In this document: positions 10,001-16,770 of the stretch, in pieces
Layout: every line of letters starts with the position of its first letter
How positions within the stretch are numbered: the first letter of the stretch is position 1
Source of the DNA: Deltaproteobacteria bacterium
GTDB taxonomy: Bacteria > Desulfobacterota > DSM-4660 > Desulfatiglandales > Desulfatiglandaceae
Assembly (NCBI GenBank): GCA_019307945.1
Contig: JAFDIS010000008.1
Span: 1 to 64,000 of the forward strand
Length of the DNA stretch: 64,000 nt
Direction of reading: 5' to 3'
Translations under genes and position numbers: made by a program
The notes under the pieces: model-generated
What the model was told of the DNA's origin: nothing
The model's database searches: none
What the model saw: the letters and a program-made list of their open reading frames with translations, nothing else

Positions 10001-10297
10001 CCATCTGTTCCGGACAGTTTGCATCTCCTTGACAAAATGGCGAGCCTCCGGGAGCAGATTCATCTTCATTGAAATCTGGTACCAATTCTGATCCAACACC
10101 CGAAGCAGCGCGGCAAGATCCAATGATGAGAGGGAGACAATCCCTTGCTGTTCGATTCGTCGCTGTTGCTGGAAAGACAGATTGTCCACCACAGCTTCTT
10201 TCCACCAGTTTTCGAAAAGTGAAGGCAATAGCCGCTCAAGGTAACTTGCAAGGGCCTCAGCCGCTTGTCTTAGCAAGATGCTCAACTCGTGATCCAT
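7019..10297 (-). CDS. HEPN-domain SNF2-family helicase, frameshifted near its end
   Basis: The first 125 residues resemble a Swt1-type HEPN domain with the RX4H motif RNRWAH (96-101), the motif used by HEPN ribonucleases. A SWI2/SNF2 helicase follows: Walker A DGVGVGKT (286-293), DEAH (407-410), motif III TATP (437-440) and C-terminal motif VI QRIGRIDRWGQ. The ATG at 10295-10297 has AAGGAA upstream; a longer frame to 10378 lacks support. The protein now ends at WDELLGRA because a 13-bp tandem duplication shifts the frame, removing about 105 residues. Comparable helicases occur in DISARM-like defence loci, but no DISARM methylase, drmA, drmB or drmC is present here. The gene sits between a small unknown gene and the sacsin-like ATPase on the same strand. 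Confidence 0.82.
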   Translation of the reverse strand: MDHELSILLRQAAEALASYLERLLPSLFENWWKEAVVDNLSFQQQRRIEQQGIVSLSSLDLAALLRVLDQNWYQISMKMNLLPEARHFVKEMQTVRNRWAHVGAEGLPLEDVYRDLDTLQRFATVIEAEEGFIQEIRAAKTSLLETRLTSISKAPASGEQPTPGEGREKTEFKPGQIVFLKSNPEIKGAIVSIMPGKPENRYKVFIDGETRIFYASQIQAEDRKDKDPIVLPCHKFHSYLTALQIQHPGLSTLYSLNAARVDFIPYQFRPVLKFIRSDRPRLLIADGVGVGKTIEAGLILRELQARRDVRSVLIVCPRPLVTERKWQIEMKRFEERFAHLDGGTLRFCINEMDLEGVWPEQYQKAIIPYSLFDETLLYGTSPDGRRKRKTGLLDLDPPPRFDLVIVDEAHHIRNSDTYSHKAVRFFCDHAEAVVFLTATPIQMGNNDLFVLLNVLRPDLIIDQESFAHMAEPNPFINRAVDLARGQGAGWAEKAVEALDEAAATSWGRVLLRNSPEFSRIRDQLSRGDIPSGERVQLITDLEALHTFAGIINRTRRRDIGDFTIRKPETVVIEFTPAQKKLHNDLLQIQAEILSQIHGDTNVKFMMTTIRRQAASCLYGLVPFLEEILNRHIDELAWEEADNTGKAPTAETVEAIETRIKMILEQARNLDPEDPKLEALRKILRNKQDLPNKKVMLFSSFRHTLHYLHRHLKADGFRVGLVHGDIHDEDRAELRNRFELNNESENAIDIMLFSEVGSEGLDYQFCDCIINYDLPWNPMRIEQRIGRIDRWGQKSESIAIFNLITPGTVDADIYERCLLRIGVFNNALGGSEEILGEISREIRDIAENFNLSDAERREKLQQLADNQIRLMQEQEELEQKQVELFGIRLPEDQLKKEINEASSFWLSPEAIRNLITNYLQNTCGKEQEFILGEKPLKTLRLSQEARNQLLKDFQKLPRQNTSSYREWENWLKGGAPHLALTFDAACASQNPDAAFIMPLHPLVRQASRAFDTTKRVVATLKVRDRSVPGGDYLFAIYQWQFHGIREDLVLCPVASSERITAHLGKLLEKAEENHISVDNVPESSAWDELLGRA
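7021..7046. repeat. 13-bp perfect tandem duplication causing a frameshift
   Basis: The unit aagctcgtcccag occurs at 7021-7033 and again at 7034-7046. Thirteen is not a multiple of three, so the helicase frame is broken. Deleting one copy rejoins the two parts exactly. Confidence 0.95.
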
Positions 10298-10398
10298 TGT
10301 TTTCCTTCTGGCTAACGGGCCCGGTGAGGACCTCTCCCACGGATTCGGGCTGATAGCGTCAGGGGGACCCCGAATCACCCTAGTTGGTAAAAAGGCTG

Positions 10399-11124
10399 CT
10401 AAATTTGGATTTCATGAGCAAACACATTTATTGGAAGAAGAATAGGTGCCTTTTTGACGCTTAAGGTCCCAAACTTTGGATGCTCAAACAAAAAAGCGAT
10501 CCGAAATTCTCTTTCTTCTTTAAACTTTGAGTCCTTTGTAAAAAGAAAACGGCTAATAGGATCTAGATCCTCGGTATCAATCTGAAATTTGCTATTGGAA
10601 ATAATTTCGCTTTTGACTCGCCAATATTTTATAAATCTATTGAGTATGCGCACAGAAATTGATTTTATATCTCCTAATGTAAGCCTTTGTTCTTTATTCT
10701 GGCTTCCCAAATTCAAATGTTCCAAGGTGATATTCTCAACAAGAATATTGGCAAGCTTAATAGAGAATGTATCTATATCCGTTATTTTATAGTATGAATT
10801 ATATTCCGGCGAAAATGTTTTCCCCATTTCTAAATAGTTTTTACCTATATCTGCGGATAAACAAAAAATATAACAATTAGGAAAAGTGTGCATCATTATT
10901 ACATTGCCTAAGCGAGCATGAATAGGCACGAATTGCGAAGTTCCTGTCTCTTGACCCTTTACCGGATCATAATCTTCGATAATAAACGAATATTTCCCTT
11001 CATTAGGATCAGCAATGGTAAAAGAAGGGTCCAGCTCACGATAATATTGTAAGGTGCCCAACTGAATAGTTGGGCAACCTTTCGCTATATTGTACTTTTC
11101 ATTGCAATATTTCACTAATGACAT
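10399..11124 (-). CDS. unidentified protein, first gene of the helicase/ATPase operon
   Basis: The 241-residue soluble protein has no family I can name firmly. The N-terminal part (residues around TIQLGTLQYYRELDPSFTI) and the C-terminal segment with F-x-E-E-R-E-F-R-I-A-F recall DUF2971-like proteins of defence regions, which is only a resemblance. It is very A+T-rich and uses codons unlike the housekeeping genes to its right. It lies about 100 bp upstream of the helicase on the same strand, so it may belong to the same transcript. No clear Shine-Dalgarno precedes the ATG at 11124. Confidence 0.5.
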   Translation of the reverse strand: MSLVKYCNEKYNIAKGCPTIQLGTLQYYRELDPSFTIADPNEGKYSFIIEDYDPVKGQETGTSQFVPIHARLGNVIMMHTFPNCYIFCLSADIGKNYLEMGKTFSPEYNSYYKITDIDTFSIKLANILVENITLEHLNLGSQNKEQRLTLGDIKSISVRILNRFIKYWRVKSEIISNSKFQIDTEDLDPISRFLFTKDSKFKEEREFRIAFLFEHPKFGTLSVKKAPILLPINVFAHEIQI

Positions 11125-11321
11125 GATTTTTTATCGAATTGTGAATCACGGAGCACGGGGGCAGCCTGTCTTTCTGCCGGTTGTAACGGCCCGGAAATCG
11201 GGAGGGGCGGATTCGGCAATTCCGCCTGCGAATTGGCGGTGGGGCCTGTTTTCCAACGGGGATGAGACGAACAGTGTTACTTACGTGCCTCATGAGCATA
11301 TTTAATATAATTTAACATAAA
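11125..11321. other. A+T-rich intergenic stretch at the island edge
   Basis: No gene is supported here. The segment has short inverted repeats (GGCGGA and TCCGCC near 11207-11227) and a degenerate 10-bp tandem repeat, tttaatataa/tttaacataa, at 11301-11320. It is probably island debris between the operon and the recombinase remnant. Confidence 0.4.
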
Positions 11322-11527
11322 ATGGAAGAGAGATCAAGAAACAACAGGCCGTGCATGAAAGGAGCTTATGGACTCATGGCCGGGTTGCTCTATGGGACGG
11401 GCAGCGGCTTACGCAGTATCTGAGTCTCAGGGTCAAGGATGCAGTCAAAGGGATTTCTTGTGCGCAACGCCCCGCACTTGTGTTCCTTCGATCACATTAC
11501 GGGGCGCTGAACAGAAATACGGGCTAA
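11322..11527 (+). pseudogene. decayed tyrosine recombinase (integron-type integrase) fragment
   Basis: From the ATG at 11322 one frame reads GAYGLMAGLLYGTGSGLR and stops at 11423. The +1 frame from 11414 continues QYLSLRVKDAVKG to a stop at 11525-11527. Joined, they match the box I region of integron/phage integrases (consensus like LMAGLLYGTGLRL-x4-LRVKD), with exactly eight residues between TG and LRVKD as in IntI. One base is missing at the junction, and the catalytic Arg position reads Gly. Everything downstream of this box is lost or replaced by era. It marks the right edge of the A+T-rich island and suggests how the island arrived. Confidence 0.6.
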
Positions 11528-12408
11528 TAGCCGAGCCTTCGCAGGGCCCTTGTGTCACGGCTCCAGTTCTTCTCCACCGCCACCTGAAGTTCCAGGTGGA
11601 CCGGGACCCCGAACCGTTCCTGGAGTTCGAGCCTCGCGGAACGGCCGATCTTCTTGATCATGCGTCCTCCCCTTCCGATGAGGATGCCTTTCTGGGAATT
11701 GGTCTCCACGTAGACATATGCCAGGACCCGCAGGCGGCCCGATTCGGGGTCCTCATCCATTTTCTTCACCGTTACGGCGGTAGCATAAGGGAGTTCATCT
11801 CTCGTGAACCGAAAGATCTTTTCCCTGATGATCTCGGAGATGAAAAAAGACTCCGTCTGATCGGTCTCCATGTCCGGAGGGAAAAAAGCAGGGCCCGGCT
11901 GCAGTCTGGCTGCAAGGGACTCCAGAAGGGCATCCACGCCCTCTCCCTTGAGGGCGGAGATCGGAATGATCTCGTCGAAAATCCCCTCCCTGGCAAAATC
12001 ATCGATGATGGGCAAGAGACGTTCGCGCGGCCCCGTGTCGATCTTGTTGATGGCAAGAATCCGGGGTTTCTTGAGATTTCTGAGGTTTCGCAGGGCCGGC
12101 TGGAGGCGGGGATCCCGCGGCCTTCCCACTTCCGCGAGCAGGAGCACCTGGTCCACTTCCCGGGCGCTCGCCATGGCCGATTCAACCATGCTCCTGTGAA
12201 GGGCCGTGCGCGTTTCATGGATCCCCGGGGTATCCATGAAGATCATCTGATTCTCGGCTCCGTGTCGAATGCCCAGGATACGGTTACGGGTGGTTTGGGG
12301 TTTGGGGGAGACGATGGCAACCTTTCTGCCCAGGATCCTGTTGAGAAGCGTGGACTTTCCCACGTTCGGCGGGCCCAGAATTGCAATGAAACCCGAGCAG
12401 TAGGTCAT
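11524..12408 (-). CDS. era: GTPase Era
   Basis: Era (294 residues) is an essential GTPase that binds 16S rRNA and checks 30S subunit maturation. Visible motifs are G1 GPPNVGKS (12-19), the switch region PQTTRN, G3 DTPG, G4 NKID and a C-terminal KH domain with GRGG (about 245). The start ATG overlaps the stop of the radical SAM gene (ATGA), so it is the last gene of an rnc-radical SAM-era operon. Length and motifs are normal. Confidence 0.97.
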   Translation of the reverse strand: MTYCSGFIAILGPPNVGKSTLLNRILGRKVAIVSPKPQTTRNRILGIRHGAENQMIFMDTPGIHETRTALHRSMVESAMASAREVDQVLLLAEVGRPRDPRLQPALRNLRNLKKPRILAINKIDTGPRERLLPIIDDFAREGIFDEIIPISALKGEGVDALLESLAARLQPGPAFFPPDMETDQTESFFISEIIREKIFRFTRDELPYATAVTVKKMDEDPESGRLRVLAYVYVETNSQKGILIGRGGRMIKKIGRSARLELQERFGVPVHLELQVAVEKNWSRDTRALRRLGY

Positions 12409-13439
12409 GGTGTCAGGATCTCCATTCCGCCCGGGGGCAGGGTTTCGTCCGGCTCCACGGCGACGACGTCGGCTCCCGTGCGTTCCTTGATAAAACGGAG
12501 CCCCTCGTTACGGTAGCCTCGTACCAGGGGGATCTCCCTTTCCGGTACCCGGATCGTGATCATTCCACCCGCACGGCGGCCGGGCAGGCGCTCCAAAAGC
12601 CGCTTCCGGTACAGGCGGGCGCGCACGAGGAACCCGAAGGCCGGATGCCACGGCCCCGCCACGATCCGGTTTCCGTTCACCAGGTCCGAGGAAGGCAACA
12701 GGCCGATCTTGATCACCCGAATTCCGGCCTCCTCCAGGGTCCGGCAGGCCCCCTCGCAAGAGGCAAGGGCCTCCTCCAGGGCCAAGGGACGATATGTCCC
12801 GGCCTCCGTCCACCGCGCAAGGGGCGTTCCCTCCAAGACCAGCACGGGGTAAAGCCGCGCCATGTGCGGCCGTAAAGCAATGAGTTCCTCCACGGTTCGA
12901 TTCAGGCTTTGTGCCGAATCACCGGGTAGCCCCACCATGACCTGGACCACCACCCGCAGCCCCCGGCGCCGCAGGAGCCCCACCGCGGCCCGGGTATGGG
13001 CTGCCGTATGCCCCCGGCGGGATCGCTCGAGCACACCGTCGTCCATGGAATGGGCGCCCACCTCGACGGTGCCCACGCCCAGTGTACGGAGCAATCGGAC
13101 CCTTTCCTCGTCCAGGGCGTCGGGTCGGGTCGAAACCCTGATTGCGTGTACCAGGCCGTTGTCGAGAAAGGGCCGTACGGGCTCAAGGAGCCCCCGGATC
13201 TTTTCTTCGGGAAGCCCGGTCAGTGTGCCTCCGTAAAAGGCGACCTCCACGGGCCTCTTTCCGCGAGGTGATCTTTTCTCCAGGGCCTCGGCAACCGCCC
13301 GACGGATCCTTTCACGGCCGGGCAGTGCGGCCGGACGTCCCGTTATGCCTGCCTGGTCACAGAATACGCACCGGTGGGGACACCCTTGCTCCGGGATGAA
13401 AACAGGGATGATGGAAGGGCTCACGGGCTCTTGAGACAA
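12405..13439 (-). CDS. radical SAM protein, Elp3-like
   Basis: The 344-residue enzyme has the [4Fe-4S]/SAM motif CPHRCVFC (CX3CX2C) at about residues 20-27. A radical SAM barrel follows (EVAFYGGT near residue 70, a VEVGAHSMDD segment mid-protein). It resembles the N-terminal half of Elp3/COG1243 but lacks the acetyltransferase domain, so tRNA modification is an inference only. It overlaps rnc upstream by 19 bp and era downstream by 4 bp, a co-translated trio. The substrate is unknown. Confidence 0.85.
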   Translation of the reverse strand: MSQEPVSPSIIPVFIPEQGCPHRCVFCDQAGITGRPAALPGRERIRRAVAEALEKRSPRGKRPVEVAFYGGTLTGLPEEKIRGLLEPVRPFLDNGLVHAIRVSTRPDALDEERVRLLRTLGVGTVEVGAHSMDDGVLERSRRGHTAAHTRAAVGLLRRRGLRVVVQVMVGLPGDSAQSLNRTVEELIALRPHMARLYPVLVLEGTPLARWTEAGTYRPLALEEALASCEGACRTLEEAGIRVIKIGLLPSSDLVNGNRIVAGPWHPAFGFLVRARLYRKRLLERLPGRRAGGMITIRVPEREIPLVRGYRNEGLRFIKERTGADVVAVEPDETLPPGGMEILTP

Positions 13440-14164
13440 AAGAAGGCCTCCTTTGCGGCTTGCTGTTCGGCCTCTTTCTTGGTCTTTCCTTGACCCTCCG
13501 AGAGGACCTCTCCCCGTAGGATGAGGGCCACCCGAAAGGTGCGGTCATGGGGAGGTCCGCTCTCTTCCAACAACCGATACTCGGGCGTGACCTTATGCAT
13601 GGCCTGCGTGTACTCCTGGAGCAGGCTCTTGTAATCGTGCACCATCTCCCGGGTGCCCAGTCGGGAAAAGGCGTCTGAAAACAGATCGCGGATGACGCCC
13701 AGGGCCCTTTCAAACCCGGCATCCAGATACACCGCTCCCAGCACGGCCTCCATGACATCGGCCAGGATCGAAGGCTTTTCCCTGCCCCCCGACTGTTCTT
13801 CCCCCTTTCCCAGCAGGAGATAGTCTCCAAGCCCAAGGCGGACGGCCACCCTGCTCAGAGCCGCTTCATCCACCATTACCGACCTGAACTTGGAAAGATC
13901 CCCCTCGGTGGCCTCCGGAAAGCGTTCCATCAGGATGTGGCTCACCGCGAGGTCCAGCACGGCGTCCCCGAGGAATTCGAGCCTTTCATTGTCCTTCAGG
14001 CCCAGGTGAGGATGTTCGTTGACGTAGGATGCATGTTGGAAGGCCTGCGCCAGGAGTGCAGGTTCCCGGAAATGATAGCCCAGAAGCCTGCTCAGGCCTT
14101 CGGGGGCGTCGACCCCTGCCTGCTCTTTGTTCATAGACCGTTCTAACTTTCTGTTTTTTTTCAT
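13421..14164 (-). CDS. rnc: ribonuclease III
   Basis: RNase III cleaves double-stranded RNA in rRNA and mRNA processing. The signature NERLEFLGDAVLD (about 59-71) and the second acidic site ADVMEAVLGAVYLDAG (about 135) are intact. A C-terminal double-stranded RNA-binding domain ends at residue 247. The ATG at 14164 has no ribosome site and lies four bases below a TATAGA box. The in-frame ATG at 14134 (MNKEQAG) is a serious alternative start. It heads the rnc-radical SAM-era operon. Confidence 0.96.
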   Translation of the reverse strand: MKKNRKLERSMNKEQAGVDAPEGLSRLLGYHFREPALLAQAFQHASYVNEHPHLGLKDNERLEFLGDAVLDLAVSHILMERFPEATEGDLSKFRSVMVDEAALSRVAVRLGLGDYLLLGKGEEQSGGREKPSILADVMEAVLGAVYLDAGFERALGVIRDLFSDAFSRLGTREMVHDYKSLLQEYTQAMHKVTPEYRLLEESGPPHDRTFRVALILRGEVLSEGQGKTKKEAEQQAAKEAFFCLKSP

Positions 14165-14258
14165 TGATTCTATAGGAACCCGATTTTCATTTCAAGGGGG
14201 GAATAGGGATCGGAAGTGGAGTGGCTAACGAAACCTCCCGAAATTACCGATAATTTGT

Positions 14259-14287
14259 TTGACACGACAGCATTCATTTGGTAAAAG
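14259..14287 (+). promoter_or_regulatory. candidate sigma-70 promoter of pyrR
   Basis: TTGACA (14259-14264), a 17-bp spacer and TAAAAG (14282-14287, four of six). Predicted transcription begins near 14294, about 30 bases before the preferred pyrR start. Confidence 0.45.
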
Positions 14288-14325
14288 AAAAACTTTTCAT
14301 TGTCCTAATGAAGTTGGTGCAGTCC

Positions 14326-14874
14326 ATGGAAAAGACCGTGATTCTTCAAGAACAGGAGATCCGGGAAAACCTCGAGCGCATGGCCCGGGAAATCCTGGAA
14401 CACAACCCCCCTGGGAATCCATTCGCCCTGGTTGGGATCCGGACCGGCGGGGCATTCCTCGCCCACCGTCTTCAGAAGATCATCGGGGGGATGAGCGGGA
14501 GGACGCCCGAGCTGGGGATCCTGGACATTACGCTTTACCGGGACGACTGGACGAGGATAGGGCCCACCCCCGTGGTAGGGAAGACCGAAATCCCCTTTTC
14601 CGTTGACGACAAGACCATCATACTCGTGGACGATGTCCTCTTCACGGGCCGCACGGTCCGGGCGGCCATGGACGCCCTAATGGACCTGGGACGCCCCCGT
14701 AAGATCGAGCTGGCCATTCTCGTGGACCGTGGCAACGGGCACCGGGAACTGCCCATCACCGCCAACTACGTGGGAGGCATGTGGAAGACGGAGCCTCAGG
14801 AAACCATCAACGTCTACTTGCAAGAGGGCGGCCACCCCGACCATGTGGTCATTGAGCCCAAAGAGGCTGCCTGA
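14326..14874 (+). CDS. pyrR: PyrR: pyrimidine regulator / uracil phosphoribosyltransferase
   Basis: PyrR binds pyr mRNA in response to UMP in many bacteria and makes UMP from uracil and PRPP. The 182-residue protein shows the PRPP-binding loop IILVDDVLFTGRT (about 103-115) and the family's LVGIRTGG and WKTEPQE segments. I chose ATG 14326 (MEKTVILQEQEI), matching the usual PyrR N-terminus; ATG 14308 and TTG 14278 are earlier in frame. No pyr biosynthesis genes are nearby, so its regulatory target lies elsewhere. The next gene starts two bases after its stop. Confidence 0.93.
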   Translation: MEKTVILQEQEIRENLERMAREILEHNPPGNPFALVGIRTGGAFLAHRLQKIIGGMSGRTPELGILDITLYRDDWTRIGPTPVVGKTEIPFSVDDKTIILVDDVLFTGRTVRAAMDALMDLGRPRKIELAILVDRGNGHRELPITANYVGGMWKTEPQETINVYLQEGGHPDHVVIEPKEAA

Positions 14875-14876
14875 GG

Positions 14877-16046
14877 ATGAAGCGTAAGAAGCGGTCCAAG
14901 AAGAAGTCTCCCACATTGACGGCGGAGCAGGAGGCAGAGGTCCGCCTCCTTATCCAGGCCCACGCTACCGAGGACCCTTCCCTGCTAGCCAAAAAGGCTG
15001 CCCACCCCCTTGTAGCCCGGGCATTCATCGAACGACTACCACTGGAAACACCTGCCCTGCCTGCGATCCTGGAGGCCTTCGGCCGGGTCTTCGAGGACAA
15101 GAAGGTTCAAAAGGCGATCCGCAAAGCGGCCTTCAGGCTGAAGTCCCGGGGCCTTTCCGTTCCGGCGTGGGATCAGACCACCGAGGCGGACGACGTCCCG
15201 GCGCTGAAACCTGTCGAGACGATGAAAACCCAATCCTTCCTGGGGCCGATCGATCCAAGCGGCAGCCGAGGCATTTTCATAGCCATGCCCGAAGGAGCCC
15301 GGGGTCTCACACTGGGCCTCGGGGTGGTAAACGATCGCCAGGGTTTCATCGAATTTCACTCGGGTCTTTTCAGCAGGAAAAAGACTCGAGAAATCAGGGA
15401 GATTTTCTTCCAGGATCTGGGCGGATTGGAAGAAACGGTCCTTTCCCATGCCGCATTGATCCTGGAGGAGGCCTATGTCGCGAGCCGCGAATCAGGAAGG
15501 GCGATCCCGTCCGATTACGTCTCACTGCGGCCGAAGCTCCTGGCGGCAGCCGGGACCCCGAAGCGCCCTCCTCTTGTGAGCCTCCGGGCCTCACCCTCCG
15601 CCGATGCTCCCCCTTTGACGGAATCGGCCCTGGAAAAGCTCTTCGACCATGAATTGACGGCCGGATGGGTCGTGGACCCCGAAAAGTACCGTCCGCTCTT
15701 GGAGCGGATGAAAGAAGCGGAGGAAAGCCCCTTGCTTTTGAGCGGGGCCCAGCAGGCCGACCGGGCAAGGACGAAAAGGGAGGCGTGGATGGAGGAGCAT
15801 TTTTCCGTCTCCGAGAGAAGGCTCCTTAGCCGCAGATTGGAGGAGACGGCTTGGTTCCTGCAAAAGAGGGGTGAGGAGGAACTGGCGGCCATCGCTCTTC
15901 AGGCTGCCGACGGGCTGAAAAACGGGGATGTCCCGGCTCCCGCCGATCCCTTTCTCCGGTTTTTCACGGACAGGAGCATCCGGTTCTACCGGCGTGCCGA
16001 CGAGGCCCGGGAACCTGAGACCGAAAGCCCTTTGCTGATTCTTTGA
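14877..16046 (+). CDS. conserved hypothetical protein with Lys/Arg-rich N-terminus
   Basis: I do not recognise this 389-residue soluble protein. It begins with a basic stretch (MKRKKRSKKKSP), then a mostly helical region. A central part has a beta-rich look (GIFIAMPEGARGLTLGLGVV), and a charged C-terminal half with many Glu and Arg follows. No signal peptide or membrane segment is visible. It starts two bases after pyrR and is presumably co-transcribed. The basic start could bind nucleic acid, which is only a guess. Confidence 0.7.
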   Translation: MKRKKRSKKKSPTLTAEQEAEVRLLIQAHATEDPSLLAKKAAHPLVARAFIERLPLETPALPAILEAFGRVFEDKKVQKAIRKAAFRLKSRGLSVPAWDQTTEADDVPALKPVETMKTQSFLGPIDPSGSRGIFIAMPEGARGLTLGLGVVNDRQGFIEFHSGLFSRKKTREIREIFFQDLGGLEETVLSHAALILEEAYVASRESGRAIPSDYVSLRPKLLAAAGTPKRPPLVSLRASPSADAPPLTESALEKLFDHELTAGWVVDPEKYRPLLERMKEAEESPLLLSGAQQADRARTKREAWMEEHFSVSERRLLSRRLEETAWFLQKRGEEELAAIALQAADGLKNGDVPAPADPFLRFFTDRSIRFYRRADEAREPETESPLLIL

Positions 16047-16090
16047 CCCCGACCCCGGCCCGGCTCCCAGGCCCATGGGCAGAATTTTCC

Positions 16091-16128
16091 ATACCGCCGG
16101 GGCCTTTTCTCTAGATGCCCCGGCGTAT
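16091..16128. other. hairpin before yjbQ
   Basis: Arms CGCCGGGGC (16095-16103) and GCCCCGGCG (16117-16125) with a 13-base loop, and flanking ATA/TAT that almost extends the stem. No T tract follows on the plus strand. It could be a weak terminator of the pyrR transcript or an mRNA processing hairpin. Confidence 0.4.
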
Positions 16129-16170
16129 TGCAAACCCTCTCCATCCTCGAGATGAAAGGAGGCGAAAATC

Positions 16171-16563
16171 ATGCCCCTATCATTGAACGTCAGGACCAAA
16201 AGTCGTAACGAGATGGTGGATATCACCCGGTCCGTCGCGGAACAGGTAACCGCCTCCGGGATATCGGAGGGCCTTTGTGTCGTTTACGTTCCCCACACCA
16301 CGGCAGGGGTCACCATCAACGAGGGAGCCGACCCGGCCGTGTGCGAGGACATAGTGCGCAAACTCGGTGAACTTGTCCCCGCCGGGGACCGGTACAGGCA
16401 CCTGGAGGGAAACGCCGACAGTCATGTGAAGGCGACCCTGGTGGGCAGCTCAGTTACCGTCCTGGTGGAAGGTGGGAATCTGGTCCTCGGGACCTGGCAA
16501 AAGATCTTTTTCTGTGAATTCGACGGCCCCCGCACCAGACGGGTATATGTAAGAGTCGTTTAG
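16171..16563 (+). CDS. yjbQ: YjbQ family protein (UPF0047)
   Basis: The 130-residue protein matches the YjbQ/UPF0047 family. It has VPHTTAGVTINEGAD (about 35-49), the histidine-rich middle H-L-E-G-N-A-D-S-H (about 76-84) and the C-terminal GTWQKIFFCEFDGPR. Members are small trimeric enzymes with secondary thiamine-phosphate synthase activity in vitro; the main role is unsettled. A good ribosome site (AAAGGAGG) precedes the ATG. No thiamine genes are adjacent. Confidence 0.92.
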   Translation: MPLSLNVRTKSRNEMVDITRSVAEQVTASGISEGLCVVYVPHTTAGVTINEGADPAVCEDIVRKLGELVPAGDRYRHLEGNADSHVKATLVGSSVTVLVEGGNLVLGTWQKIFFCEFDGPRTRRVYVRVV

Positions 16564-16740
16564 CCCGCTTTTCTCATCGGCCTTGGTCGCGACCCGGGCG
16601 GGGAGTTTTCCGGGGCACAAGGCGTTGGGCAAAATACGGCCTAAGCCTTCCAGTGGTTGACGGCCTGTGCGGGAGCTTTTTCCGGCAAAGCGCAGTACAC
16701 AGGGACGGGTTGATGGTGAGAAATACGTGCCCGCCGCCCC

Positions 16741-16770
16741 CCTTTGCTACAGCAGCCTTTGCTACAGCAG
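16741..16770. repeat. 15-bp perfect tandem duplication at the end of the ATP-grasp gene
   Basis: The unit cctttgctacagcag occurs at 16741-16755 and 16756-16770. On the minus strand it contains the stop codon of the ATP-grasp gene, so the duplication repeats the last codons and the stop without changing the protein. Confidence 0.9.

Noticed and set aside
7066-10378. Longer start of the helicase at 10378
   Set aside because: The 27 extra residues are Pro/Arg-rich without protein character, and AAGGAA precedes the ATG at 10297.
11368-12516. 382-residue plus-strand open frame with a ribosome-like AAAGGAGC before its ATG
   Set aside because: It runs antisense through era and into the radical SAM gene. 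Composition follows the complementary codons; only its first part overlaps the recombinase remnant.
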